A stretch of DNA of 64,000 bases from NCBI GenBank assembly GCA_023145435.1, contig JAGLDS010000002.1, positions 76,675-140,674 of the forward strand, written 5' to 3'. Every line of letters begins with the position of its first letter. The first letter of the stretch is position 1. A program made the position numbers and the translations under genes. The notes under the pieces were generated by a model. That model worked only from the letters and a program-made list of their open reading frames with translations, ran no database searches and had not been told where the DNA came from. Below are positions 36,291-45,076 of the stretch, piece after piece. The stretch comes from Clostridiales bacterium (GTDB lineage: Bacteria; Bacillota; Clostridia; DUPQ01).

Positions 36291-37400
36291 CTACCTATCT
36301 ATTTCTGGTGAACAAACACCCATTGTATCCATCCATAGAGATGCATCATCAATTCTACAATCTACTAAATATTTCTCTATACCTAGTAATCCCTGTGGGT
36401 AAGATGCACCTCTAACAGCTATTCTATAAGGCATTTCTTTGCCATCTGAAACGATGAAATATCCATATTCTCCTCTACTTGATTCAATAGCAGAATAAAC
36501 CATACCAGCAGGTACTTTCCATCGTAGTGCACTACCTGTAGATATTTTAGTTCTAACTTCACCTTCTTTTGGCATTTTTTCAATTACTTGCCTTAAAATA
36601 CGAATACTTTGGAATATTTCCTTATATTTAATATTTACTCTAGTCAATGCATCAGAATAATTTGCAACTGGAACATCAAACTCAACTTGATCATATCTTG
36701 CATATGGTTGAACTTTTCTAAGATCATATTCTTTATTTGTGGCTGATCTCATTCCAATACCTGTTATTCCTACTTCCCAAACAACATCTTCTGGTAGCAT
36801 AATATTATCTTTAAGACGTTTGTGAATAATAGGATGCTTAAGTCCTAATTCTCTATACTCAGGAATTTTAACTTCTAACTCGTCTAATAATTCACTAAGT
36901 TTTTCTAAAATTCCATCTGGTAATTGTTTTCTTACTCCACCTGGAACAATATACATATGATAAACTCTAGCTCCAGTTATTTCTTCAAATAAGTCTAAAA
37001 TCAAATCACGTTGTGCAATGGCCCAATATGTAAGGGTATATAACCCTGTAGGTCCACCAATTCCACCTAATCCCATAATATGAATTGCTAAACGAGCCAT
37101 TTCTAAAATCATCATTCTAATCCAATGTGCTTTTTCAGGAATTTCTACCTTAGCTAGCATTTCAATTCCTTGTGCATAAACCATTTCATTAATATCTGGT
37201 TCTACAACACAAATTCTAGGAATTAAGGCTAAATTACCCATCCATAATCTTCTCTCCATGAGTTTTTCAAAACCACGATGTAAAAAACCAGGTGTAGGAC
37301 GTGCTTTTTTAACTATATCGCCGTCAACATACATCTGAACACTATAGTTTCCATGCATTCCAGGATGCTGAGGACCTAAAAACAGTTTTACTTCTTTCAT
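36291..37400 (-). CDS. nuoD: NuoD/MbxL-like catalytic large subunit
   Basis: A 369-residue homologue of complex I 49-kDa and [NiFe] group 4 hydrogenase large subunits (start LFLGPQHPGMHGN, then RARPTPGFLHRGFEKLME). Hydrogenases need two CxxC motifs. Here the N-terminal site is C64-V-V-E67 (PRICVVEPDIN) and the C-terminal site is C363-S-P-E366 (GVCSPEIDR), so one cysteine of each pair is glutamate. A NiFe cluster is therefore unlikely. This matches the Mbx-type large subunit more than complex I, where neither cysteine is kept. It overlaps nuoC by four bases. Confidence 0.88.
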   Translation of the reverse strand: MKEVKLFLGPQHPGMHGNYSVQMYVDGDIVKKARPTPGFLHRGFEKLMERRLWMGNLALIPRICVVEPDINEMVYAQGIEMLAKVEIPEKAHWIRMMILEMARLAIHIMGLGGIGGPTGLYTLTYWAIAQRDLILDLFEEITGARVYHMYIVPGGVRKQLPDGILEKLSELLDELEVKIPEYRELGLKHPIIHKRLKDNIMLPEDVVWEVGITGIGMRSATNKEYDLRKVQPYARYDQVEFDVPVANYSDALTRVNIKYKEIFQSIRILRQVIEKMPKEGEVRTKISTGSALRWKVPAGMVYSAIESSRGEYGYFIVSDGKEMPYRIAVRGASYPQGLLGIEKYLVDCRIDDASLWMDTMGVCSPEIDR

Positions 37401-37918
37401 AGTTTTACACCTCCTATTTTAGAACGATAAATTTTATCTGAATCTCGCTTTTCAAATTTACGGTCTGAATAAACTTGTGGATCAAAATCTTTTCTAAGAG
37501 GCGGTATGTCATCCCAAATTTCTAATAATAGAGGTTTAAAAGATGAATCATTTCCTTCAAAGGTTACTCCAAAGAATTCATGTACTTCTCGCTCATAATA
37601 CTTTGCTCCTGGAAAAATATTTACAACAGTTACATATGATGGATTATCTCTATCAATATCCGTTCTAACTATAACAAATAATCCTAATTCCCAGTTATTT
37701 AGAATATATATTAATTGGAACTTATTATCAGCGATTAAATCAACACAAGTAATAATACTTAATTGAGTAAATCCAATTGATTTTAAATAAGTTAGCGCTT
37801 GATGAACATCGCCCTTATTAATGTCAATGGCAAATTGTCTATTTGAAATAACCTCTTTGTTTAAAACATTTAAGACATCATCTACTTGCTTCATGATATT
37901 ATTCATGGAATTCATCAT
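37397..37918 (-). CDS. nuoC: NuoC/MbxK-like subunit
   Basis: A 173-residue NuoC (30-kDa subunit) homologue. The middle segment LFVIVRTDIDRDNPSYVTVVNIFP and the conserved YEREVHEFFGVTFEGN are the family signature, followed by PPLRKDFDPQ. NuoC forms the hydrophilic connector with NuoB and NuoD and holds no cofactors. Separate nuoC and nuoD genes are as in archaeal Mbx and many bacteria. GAGGAGG precedes the ATG, and the gene overlaps nuoB by 20 bases. Confidence 0.9.
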   Translation of the reverse strand: MMNSMNNIMKQVDDVLNVLNKEVISNRQFAIDINKGDVHQALTYLKSIGFTQLSIITCVDLIADNKFQLIYILNNWELGLFVIVRTDIDRDNPSYVTVVNIFPGAKYYEREVHEFFGVTFEGNDSSFKPLLLEIWDDIPPLRKDFDPQVYSDRKFEKRDSDKIYRSKIGGVKL

Positions 37919-38450
37919 GGATAATTACCTCCTCTAATGAGTCTAGTTGATTTTTTTTATACCATTCATAATTTTCTTGGTAATGGCGCCATCCATTGGC
38001 TTGCCCTTTTTTAATCATACTAATTAAATCGGCAAAAGCATTCATAACAGCCTCTGGACGTGGCATACAACCTGCTATATATAAATCAACTGGAATATAC
38101 TTGTCTAACTGATTAATTGTAGCATATGAATCATAATAAACTCCGCCATTAATAGTACAGGAGCCAAAAGCTACTATATACTTAGGGTCTTGCATTTGCT
38201 CATATGAATAAATAACCCGTCTTAATGTCTTAGTGCTTAAGTAACCAGTAATTAGCATTACATCAGCTTGTCTAGGTGTAGCCATAGGCCCCATACCTAA
38301 ACGTTCCATATCAAATCGTGATGTCATTGTAGGAGGCAATTCAATCGCTCCACAACCAGTACAATACCATTTCATCCAAATTGAATTAGCACTGAAATAA
38401 TCACCAATTTTTTCCCATAAGTTTCTGTTATCTTGATTTTCTAAAACCAT
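37899..38450 (-). CDS. nuoB: NuoB/MbxJ-like iron-sulfur subunit
   Basis: A 183-residue homologue of NuoB and of [NiFe]-hydrogenase small subunits. The cluster ligands are YCTGCGAIE, FGSCTINGG and AGCMPRPEA. The first site is a C-x-x-C, as in membrane hydrogenases and Mbx, instead of the adjacent Cys-Cys of complex I. The cluster should be the terminal acceptor/donor next to the NuoD site. The ATG at 38448-38450, seven bases after GGGGGG, is preferred over the ATG 15 bases upstream; it overlaps the nuoH stop by ten bases. Confidence 0.88.
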   Translation of the reverse strand: MVLENQDNRNLWEKIGDYFSANSIWMKWYCTGCGAIELPPTMTSRFDMERLGMGPMATPRQADVMLITGYLSTKTLRRVIYSYEQMQDPKYIVAFGSCTINGGVYYDSYATINQLDKYIPVDLYIAGCMPRPEAVMNAFADLISMIKKGQANGWRHYQENYEWYKKNQLDSLEEVIIHDEFHE

Positions 38451-39361
38451 ACAGATACCCCCCATCCTAAGAAGATGACTACTAAGCCCTGAATAATCGC
38501 GAAAACTAACGGAACTCTGTAGAAAAATTTAACAGCTTGATCAATCTTATATCTTGGCATAACCTGAGATATTATATTAACCAGTGTATATAATATTGCA
38601 TATTTGATGGCATAAACTAAAATTGAACTTCCACCACCAAAGAATAGATTTAAGATTAATGATACTTCAATAAAAGTCATTAGTTCATGTAAAATAAACA
38701 TAAATCCTAAATGTTTTCCACCATATTCAACCATTGGTCCTGAAGCTATCTCCGCAGGAGCAATAAAAGAGTCAAAAGGTTTTTTGCCTAGCATACCAAA
38801 CAATGCTATAAAGGCTACAATGCCTCCTAAAGGCATCCTAATGGCATTCCAACCAAGAATACCCATCCCTTGTTGCATAGCAGCTATTTCTGATACAGAA
38901 GCTGTATCAAAGGCAAATATTAATGTAAAGATTACAATCATTAATGGAATATCATAAGCAAGCATGTTAGTTAGTGCTCTAGATACTCCTATACTTGCCC
39001 ATGGATTACCAGACCCTGCTGCACTCATGGCCATCCCTAGCATCCCAATAGCTAATAGATAGGAAATAATATAAACATTATCCATATTTGGAAATGCTTC
39101 AAATCCAGCAACAGGAATAAAAATAACCGTTGCCATAATTCCCCCAAGTGCCATTATAACACCAAAGTCAAATATCCAGCCATGAGTAATTGAACTTTTA
39201 CGTAGTGCTTTGAATATATCCAAAAATTGCTGATACCATCTAGGTCCATATCGCTTTTGTATACGAGCAGTAACCTTTCTATTAAAACCAGTTATAGTAG
39301 TTTGAAAAATAAATGCTGCCAATAAGATAATAAAGCCATAAACAAAATTCATAACAGTCAT
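38441..39361 (-). CDS. nuoH: NuoH/MbxM-like membrane anchor subunit
   Basis: A 306-residue membrane protein with about eight helices. It shows the NuoH/HyfC signatures: RYGPRWYQQFLDIFKALRK near residue 38, a central ANMLAYDIPL-like loop, and PFDSFIAPAEIASGPMVEYGG, whose acidic loop lines the quinone or substrate funnel in complex I. It links the peripheral Fe-S arm to the antiporter-like arm. Its ATG overlaps the preceding gene's stop by one base. Confidence 0.9.
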   Translation of the reverse strand: MTVMNFVYGFIILLAAFIFQTTITGFNRKVTARIQKRYGPRWYQQFLDIFKALRKSSITHGWIFDFGVIMALGGIMATVIFIPVAGFEAFPNMDNVYIISYLLAIGMLGMAMSAAGSGNPWASIGVSRALTNMLAYDIPLMIVIFTLIFAFDTASVSEIAAMQQGMGILGWNAIRMPLGGIVAFIALFGMLGKKPFDSFIAPAEIASGPMVEYGGKHLGFMFILHELMTFIEVSLILNLFFGGGSSILVYAIKYAILYTLVNIISQVMPRYKIDQAVKFFYRVPLVFAIIQGLVVIFLGWGVSVWF

Positions 39362-41184
39362 TATAGAACACCTCCTAAGAAAAATATTGCAAATACAATG
39401 ATAATCCAGAATATGGTAACTGCTGGTTTAGGACTTGAGAATAAACTCTCTGCCATATGTCCAATCTCTTTTATCTTAATTGATACTTTTTCATATAAAT
39501 TAAGCACTGGATAAGGTTTTTTTGTTAACCTCTCAAAAGGTGCATAAAAATTACTTGAATAATGCAACAATTCTGGCGTGTGAACAAATTCAGCTGAAGT
39601 ATAGGTGTCCATTAATGTTACTCTTCTGCTCTTTCGTCTTAAGATAAATATAACTAGAGCAATTAAGAAACCATAACCAAATACGACAAATACTCTAAAA
39701 GTATCTAACACACCATTTGCAACTACAATTGTATTTCCTACCATTACAATTTCTTGTATTCCAGCTTCAGCTTGAATACCTGCAATAACTTTTAAAATAA
39801 TTTTTGGAAATACTCCAATTAAAAGGGTTGCTATTGTTAATAAGTACATTGGAATTTGCATCATAATACTAGCTTCTTTTACATTTTCATGTTTTGGAGC
39901 TAATTGACCTAAGAACACAGCACTAAGTGGTCTAAATACATACATAAATGAACCAATTGATCCAAAGAATGCAGCTGCTGCTATAAATAGCAATCCATGA
40001 TCTGCAAGCCCTTGTAATATTAACCATTTAGAAACAAATCCACCCATTGGAGGTATTCCTGCCATGGATATAATAGCAATTAAATAAACAGTATAGGTAA
40101 TTGGCATTTTATGAATCATACCACCTAATTTAGACATTTTTGTTGTCCCTGTACGATGTGCAACTATTGCAATGGTTATAAACGCTGTAGCTGACGCTAT
40201 TGCATGGGAAACCAAATGAAGCATACCACCTGCAAAAGCTAATTGATCAAATAATAAAATTCCGATTAATATATACCCTCCATTTGCTACAGAGGAATAA
40301 GCAAGTAATTTTTTAGCATCATCTTGCCTAATAGCCATAACTGTTCCCACAACAATGGAAATTGCGCCAAGTACCATAATTATATAAATTGGTGCAGGGA
40401 TTCCCATAATAGTAAATGAACTGCTAAAAGCTTCATAAGCTGCAAATGCTGAAACACTTATATAAGCAATAAATGCTCCCATTTTAACTAATCCACCTGA
40501 TAAAACTGGTGAAAAAGTATGTGGTGCACTCCCATGCGCCATTGGTAGCCATACATGAAATGGGAATATACCAATTTTGCTAAGTCCAGCTAGTAAAAAT
40601 GTAAAGAATACAATTAAAGCTAATACTGGTTGACCTGTAAGTGCATTAAATGCTACAGAAATTTCTAATGTCCCAGAAACTTGATAAACTAACATCATTG
40701 CAAAAAGTGTTACCATTGAACCAATTGCACTAACTACATAATATACATAAGATGATTTTCTAGATTTACCCATTTGAATAATAAATGTAGATGTCCATAC
40801 CACTGTTTCCCAGAAAATAAATAATGTAATAAAATCTCTGGCAAAAAACATACCAATTGTTCCAATTAACGATACCAAATAAAACAAGTTATAAGCAGCA
40901 GGATAAATCATTTTTTTCATCCAAAATGGATTTAAAAAGGCTGATGTAAAATATACAACTACCATAACCATGGAAAAATACCATCCTACAGTTGTTAATT
41001 TAAAAGTAAATAATGATATGCTAGCTAATTGCCCAATACTATTTTTTAATAAAAACAGTAGCAAAAGAGTAACTAGCGAAGTAACAATAGTAAAGTAAGC
41101 TCCTAGTTTGTTATTAATCAGTGATACTAAATATGTAACAACTGATAGTGCAAGTAGTGTGATTAACACAGTAATAAAAGTCAT
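39361..41184 (-). CDS. Second antiporter-like subunit (MbxH'/NuoL-N type)
   Basis: A 607-residue membrane protein with about 14 helices. It contains the proton-antiporter domain with WETVVWTSTFI (charged Glu on TM5), GLSKIGIFPFHVWLPMAHGSAPHTFSPVLSG (Lys and His of the channel), and further lysine-bearing helices. The C-terminal tail after TM14 includes a charged stretch and a final helix, like the lateral arm of MbxH'/NuoL. Possession of both this and the MrpD-type subunit is the Mbx pattern, as opposed to Mbh, which has one. It probably pumps H+ or Na+. Confidence 0.87.
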   Translation of the reverse strand: MTFITVLITLLALSVVTYLVSLINNKLGAYFTIVTSLVTLLLLFLLKNSIGQLASISLFTFKLTTVGWYFSMVMVVVYFTSAFLNPFWMKKMIYPAAYNLFYLVSLIGTIGMFFARDFITLFIFWETVVWTSTFIIQMGKSRKSSYVYYVVSAIGSMVTLFAMMLVYQVSGTLEISVAFNALTGQPVLALIVFFTFLLAGLSKIGIFPFHVWLPMAHGSAPHTFSPVLSGGLVKMGAFIAYISVSAFAAYEAFSSSFTIMGIPAPIYIIMVLGAISIVVGTVMAIRQDDAKKLLAYSSVANGGYILIGILLFDQLAFAGGMLHLVSHAIASATAFITIAIVAHRTGTTKMSKLGGMIHKMPITYTVYLIAIISMAGIPPMGGFVSKWLILQGLADHGLLFIAAAAFFGSIGSFMYVFRPLSAVFLGQLAPKHENVKEASIMMQIPMYLLTIATLLIGVFPKIILKVIAGIQAEAGIQEIVMVGNTIVVANGVLDTFRVFVVFGYGFLIALVIFILRRKSRRVTLMDTYTSAEFVHTPELLHYSSNFYAPFERLTKKPYPVLNLYEKVSIKIKEIGHMAESLFSSPKPAVTIFWIIIVFAIFFLGGVL

Positions 41185-42620
41185 TATTCCCCTCCTTTAC
41201 TTTGAGATATAATAAAATATGGTGATTCATCACCCAATAATGGTTGTCCATTTGTTACTATTTTTGATGTTGTATCTATTAATGTTCCACCTACAATTAA
41301 AACTAAAGCAACAATTAAACAAATTGCAGTATTTTTAACTGATAGTAATTGTTTTTTCTCTACTGCAAATGATTCTAAAGATACTTGTCCTTCTTTCCCA
41401 GGTGCCCAAAGTGCAAGTAACAATTTAATAATATAAGCACCTTCAACAATTGTCATAAGTAAAACAATTACTGGTAATACATAATTTCCAGCATGAAAGA
41501 ATCCAATTAAAATATTTAACTTGGCATAAAAGCCAATTAATAGTGGAATACCTGTCATAGATAATGCAGCTATAGTAAAGGCTATACCTGTTATCTTGTT
41601 ATGAACAAAAACTCCACTTAATGAATGATAGTTATCAGTTTGATATTTTTCAGTAAAAGCACCTGCGATAGTAAACATAATTAATTTGGAAACAACATTG
41701 CTAATAATTAAAATAACTGCAGCATATACTAAACCTGAAATAAATAAAGCTGTAATTAATCCAGCTTGTCCAATACTTGAGAAAAGTAAAATCTCTTTCA
41801 CTTGTTTTTGTTTAAAAGCTGCAAACTCACCAAATACAAATGTCATAACAGACATTACTAGAATCAACATTGTTAAAGTATCACTTAAAGGTAAAACACT
41901 TACAAATAGTTTCCCGAAAACAAACAATGCAGTTCCTGCAATAATTGATGCAAATAATGGAGCAATAAGTCTATTGGCATGTGCATATACCCCTTTTACC
42001 CATCCACTTACTGGTAATAGTTTCACTTCAACTCCAATACCAATAAAAATCAATAATATGGGAACTAAAAGTTCTTTAGTTGTTAATAATGGTAATTTTG
42101 CTGCCACGTCAGCCATATTTAGGCTTCCTGTTAAATGATACAAGAGTATAATACCTAATAAATAAAAGGTAGAACCTACTGAACCAATTATTAAATAAGT
42201 AATTGTATGGTGATACTTTTTAGCTTGTGCACTTAAAATATAAGCTGCAATAACTGTAATTTCCATGAATATAAACAGATTAAACAAGTCACCTGTCAAA
42301 AGCATACCATTGATACCTGCTAAAGCCGTTAACAAAATAACAGAATACTTACCTACCAAATCAATAGACATTATAATCGTAAGTAACATTAAGCTATTTA
42401 TTAAAATAACTCCTACTAAAGTAAACTGAGTTACAACAAGATTAATTCCTGCAGGAGGTAAAAATCCACCAATAATGGTTTCTCCTGTTGTTATAAAGAA
42501 TGCTAATACTGTGTTTATAAGTACTCCAAGTAACAATATCCATTTGCCTGCTTTTTTAATAATCACAGAAACAAATGCCAATAATAACGGTATGATAATT
42601 AACAATACAGGATTATTCAT
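41184..42620 (-). CDS. mrpD: MrpD/MbxH-type antiporter subunit
   Basis: A 478-residue MrpD/NuoN-like membrane protein with about 14 helices. It shows FNLFIFMEITVIAAYILSA (TM5 glutamate), VEVKLLPVSGWVKGVYAHANRLIAPLFA (conserved lysine and ANRLIAP segment of MrpD/MbhH) and LLFSSIGQAGLI. MrpD is one of the ion-translocating subunits of Mrp antiporters and of Mbh/Mbx complexes. It overlaps mrpC by eight bases. Confidence 0.9.
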   Translation of the reverse strand: MNNPVLLIIIPLLLAFVSVIIKKAGKWILLLGVLINTVLAFFITTGETIIGGFLPPAGINLVVTQFTLVGVILINSLMLLTIIMSIDLVGKYSVILLTALAGINGMLLTGDLFNLFIFMEITVIAAYILSAQAKKYHHTITYLIIGSVGSTFYLLGIILLYHLTGSLNMADVAAKLPLLTTKELLVPILLIFIGIGVEVKLLPVSGWVKGVYAHANRLIAPLFASIIAGTALFVFGKLFVSVLPLSDTLTMLILVMSVMTFVFGEFAAFKQKQVKEILLFSSIGQAGLITALFISGLVYAAVILIISNVVSKLIMFTIAGAFTEKYQTDNYHSLSGVFVHNKITGIAFTIAALSMTGIPLLIGFYAKLNILIGFFHAGNYVLPVIVLLMTIVEGAYIIKLLLALWAPGKEGQVSLESFAVEKKQLLSVKNTAICLIVALVLIVGGTLIDTTSKIVTNGQPLLGDESPYFIISQSKGGE

Positions 42621-42957
42621 CTTTCATACCTCCAATCATAGTTAAATCATAGGTACCATACTTTTTATTCATTTTTCTTGCAAAAGCTAAGCCTAATGAA
42701 GTAATACCTAAACCAATAACAATAGATGTTAATACTAATGCTTGTGGTAGAGGATCAACAAAATTACTAAGAGATGAATCAATATGTTCAGTTAAATTTG
42801 GTGCAACTCCATTTGTAATAAACCCAACTGAAATAATGAAAATATTCACACCTAATTCCATAATGTTAATGGATATAATCATTTTAATAACATTTTTAGT
42901 AGTTAAAACTCCATATAATCCAATTAGTAATAACAATAACGAGGCTAATCTAATCAT
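42613..42957 (-). CDS. mrpC: MrpC/NuoK-like subunit
   Basis: A 114-residue membrane protein with three helices, homologous to MrpC, MbhG and NuoK. The signature is LYGVLTTKNVIKMIISINIMELGVNIFII, with the conserved glutamate in the second helix, then PLPQALVLTSIVIGLGITSLGL. It forms part of the ion path between the E/F/G/B module and the large antiporter subunit. It overlaps both neighbours (four and eight bases). Confidence 0.92.
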   Translation of the reverse strand: MIRLASLLLLLIGLYGVLTTKNVIKMIISINIMELGVNIFIISVGFITNGVAPNLTEHIDSSLSNFVDPLPQALVLTSIVIGLGITSLGLAFARKMNKKYGTYDLTMIGGMKDE

Positions 42958-43697
42958 GAAGTTACCTCCTCTTTAAGAAAGCTACTAATTATTAATGTAA
43001 CTTCAGATCCCACTTTTAGTCCAATTGATATATATACCACAGGAATAATTCCACTACTTAATAAATTACCTACTGTTCCAGTTGGTAAGAAGTTTTGTAA
43101 GAAATATCCGCCCACTAAAAGCCCTGTTAAACCTATTAAAATATATAATGTACCAGCGGAACCTAACAAAGTTTTGAATTGCTCAATTTTAGCAACAAAT
43201 TTTTCATCAGCTAGATAAAGCAATAAGAAAGATGAAGCTATCATGGTACCACCTGGAAATCCACCTCCTGAGCCTAAATGTCCGTGAGTGAAAATATAGG
43301 TACCTACAACTAATAAAACAGGAAACAGTATTTTCGCTGCTGTTCTTAGTATAAAGCCACTTTTTTTACGTTTCATAAACAAATCAGATGAGCCAATTAA
43401 TAACATAACACCCATAGCTGATAAAAATAGTACAGTTACTTCACCTAATGTATCAAAAGATCTGTAATTAACAACAATACTTGTCACAATATTAGCAGAT
43501 CCTGTTTCTGCATCTTTTGTTTCATTAAAGATTATTTCTTCGCTGTCTTTAGTTACGCTTTTGTGAATATAATCATTTGATACATTTGTTTCTGGTAATG
43601 ATTCATTATATGTAAATAATGAAATACTATTTGACATAGCTATTAAAAACATTAAAGTAAAAGCAATTATGAAAATTCCAATAAATACTTTTTTCAT
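42954..43697 (-). CDS. mrpB: MrpB/MbxF-type subunit (fused MbhE+MbhF-like)
   Basis: A 247-residue membrane protein. The N-terminal third, with one helix and an extracytoplasmic loop followed by NYRSFDTLGEVTVLFLSAMGVM, resembles MbhE (the C-terminal region of MrpA). The rest is the MnhB domain: ILFPVLLVVGTYIFTHGHLGSGGGFPGGTMIASSF. Fusion of the E and F parts is as described for archaeal MbxF. The GHLGSGGGFPGG loop is the typical MrpB signature. It overlaps its neighbours by four bases on either side. Confidence 0.87.
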   Translation of the reverse strand: MKKVFIGIFIIAFTLMFLIAMSNSISLFTYNESLPETNVSNDYIHKSVTKDSEEIIFNETKDAETGSANIVTSIVVNYRSFDTLGEVTVLFLSAMGVMLLIGSSDLFMKRKKSGFILRTAAKILFPVLLVVGTYIFTHGHLGSGGGFPGGTMIASSFLLLYLADEKFVAKIEQFKTLLGSAGTLYILIGLTGLLVGGYFLQNFLPTGTVGNLLSSGIIPVVYISIGLKVGSEVTLIISSFLKEEVTS

Positions 43698-43948
43698 TTC
43701 TTTCCACCTGCTTTCTTTGCAGTTCTTATAGTTATTACAAAAATGAAGGTTATTAAACCAGAACCAACAACAGCCTCTGTAATAGCAACATCAGGTGCTC
43801 TAAATAACGTAAAAGCGACAACAGCCAACATACTCATAATTGATAAGAAAATAATACTACTAATCAAGTTCTTAGAAAATACAGCTATTAATGCAAATGC
43901 TACTAGAAAAACGCTAACAACAATTTCAACAATATTTACTATTTGCAT
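43694..43948 (-). CDS. DUF4040/MbhD-like membrane subunit
   Basis: An 84-residue membrane protein with three helices. It ends its core with LFRAPDVAITEAVVGSGLITFIFVITI, the DUF4040/MbhD signature that corresponds to part of the C-terminal region of MrpA. A separate small gene for this region is characteristic of Mbh/Mbx-type operons, as opposed to Mrp antiporters with a large MrpA. The ATG at 43946-43948, seven bases after GGAGG, is preferred over the GTG directly before it. Confidence 0.87.
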   Translation of the reverse strand: MQIVNIVEIVVSVFLVAFALIAVFSKNLISSIIFLSIMSMLAVVAFTLFRAPDVAITEAVVGSGLITFIFVITIRTAKKAGGKK

Positions 43949-44277
43949 CACTTTTCCTCCTTTTCATAATACTCTTTTAATTCATCAACACTTGTCTTTT
44001 CAGTTGGCTTAACTCCATTTTTGTAAGCCGATCTTATTAAAGTTGAACTACTTACAGGATTAGTAAGTAGAATAAATAAGATTATGGCAATAAGTTTTAG
44101 AAACCAAGATGGCTGATAAAACCCAACTCCTATTAGTGTGAAAATAGTTCCTAAAGTCGTAGCTTTAGTTGCAGCTTGTGCTCTGTTATAGATATCAGGC
44201 ATTCTGACTAAACCAAGACCACCAACAGCATAGAAAAAGCCTCCTGCTATTAATAAAATAATTCCTGCTATATTCAT
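43948..44277 (-). CDS. mrpG: MrpG-type antiporter subunit
   Basis: A 109-residue membrane protein with three helices. It has the family signature GGLGLVRMPDIYNRAQAATKATTLGTIFTLIG in the middle and LTNPVSSSTLIRSAY near the C-terminus. MrpG is a small, structural subunit of Mrp, Mbh and Mbx complexes. It overlaps mrpF by four bases and its stop codon overlaps the next start. Confidence 0.92.
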   Translation of the reverse strand: MNIAGIILLIAGGFFYAVGGLGLVRMPDIYNRAQAATKATTLGTIFTLIGVGFYQPSWFLKLIAIILFILLTNPVSSSTLIRSAYKNGVKPTEKTSVDELKEYYEKEEK

Positions 44278-44525
44278 GATTTATCCCCCAAAAACTTGGC
44301 AAATACCACAGTTTCTAAAAATGCTAAAATGGCATAAATAATTGCAATATCGAGATATAATTCTCTATTAAGTATTAAAGCAATAACTACTAGTAAACCA
44401 GTTATTAAAATATTTATAGCATCAAGACTTACTATTCTATCAAAAGAAGTAGGTCCGACAATTAAACGGAAAATAGAAAAAGCTACCCCTAGTCCTGCTA
44501 AAGATAAGAAAATAATAATACTCAT
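44274..44525 (-). CDS. mrpF: MrpF-type antiporter subunit
   Basis: An 83-residue membrane protein with three helices. The signature is FRLIVGPTSFDRIVSLDAINILITGLLVV, then IAIIYAILAFLETVVFAKFL. MrpF is a small subunit of Mrp-type complexes. It overlaps mrpE and mrpG by four bases each, indicating translational coupling. Confidence 0.92.
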   Translation of the reverse strand: MSIIIFLSLAGLGVAFSIFRLIVGPTSFDRIVSLDAINILITGLLVVIALILNRELYLDIAIIYAILAFLETVVFAKFLGDKS

Positions 44526-45007
44526 TGAAATATCCTCCCTAACACTTTTTCAAATTTTCCAGAAATATTATAAGAAATCTCTTCACGATTTTTACCTTTA
44601 ATATCAATCCAATGCACATATAACCCATCATCATCATCATCAATTGTAATGGTTCCTGGTGTCAATGTAATTGAGTTTGCCAATGTTAATTTACCAAGTT
44701 TTGAAGTTATTTTTGAATCTACTTTTACAAACCCTGGATTAATTGGCATTTTAGGATTTAATACTCTTAAGGCAACATCTATATTCGCTTTAATTAGTTC
44801 TACTAAAAAAATTGGTACATACCAAACAATATATAATAATAAATTGATTGGAAATTTCCAATTCAATTCATAGGTAAATATATTTCTAGCAATTAAAGCA
44901 ATTATTGCTGATATGATTACTCCTGTAATGAGTTCTACTGGTTGTACTCCTGCTAATAGAATCCAAACCCCATAACAGAGTATAAATGTTGAAAAATATC
45001 TTTTCAC
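44522..45007 (-). CDS. mrpE: MrpE-type antiporter subunit
   Basis: A 161-residue membrane protein, the first gene of the 13-gene operon. It has two N-terminal helices (FSTFILCYGVWILLAGVQPVELITG) and the MrpE tail: VYALRVLNPKMPINPGF-like NPKMPINPGFVKVDSK, then NSITLTPGTITID. Translation most likely starts at the GTG at 45005-45007, six bases after GGGGGG; an in-frame ATG 33 bases upstream lacks a site. The leader upstream carries a consensus promoter. Confidence 0.87.
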   Translation of the reverse strand: MKRYFSTFILCYGVWILLAGVQPVELITGVIISAIIALIARNIFTYELNWKFPINLLLYIVWYVPIFLVELIKANIDVALRVLNPKMPINPGFVKVDSKITSKLGKLTLANSITLTPGTITIDDDDDGLYVHWIDIKGKNREEISYNISGKFEKVLGRIFQ

Positions 45008-45076
45008 ATTATCCCCCCTTTTATGAAAAATCTTATACATATCATCATATTATAATATGAAAATATGTACTTATAT

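Noticed and set aside
36291-37400. A working [NiFe] hydrogenase
   Set aside because: Both CxxC metal-binding motifs are CxxE, so the NiFe site should not form, and no maturation protease is nearby.
41686-42138. A 150-residue plus-strand ORF opposite mrpD
   Set aside because: It is antisense to a well-supported membrane protein gene, has low-complexity Thr/Ile/Asn-rich composition typical of a reverse-frame shadow, and lacks a ribosome binding site.
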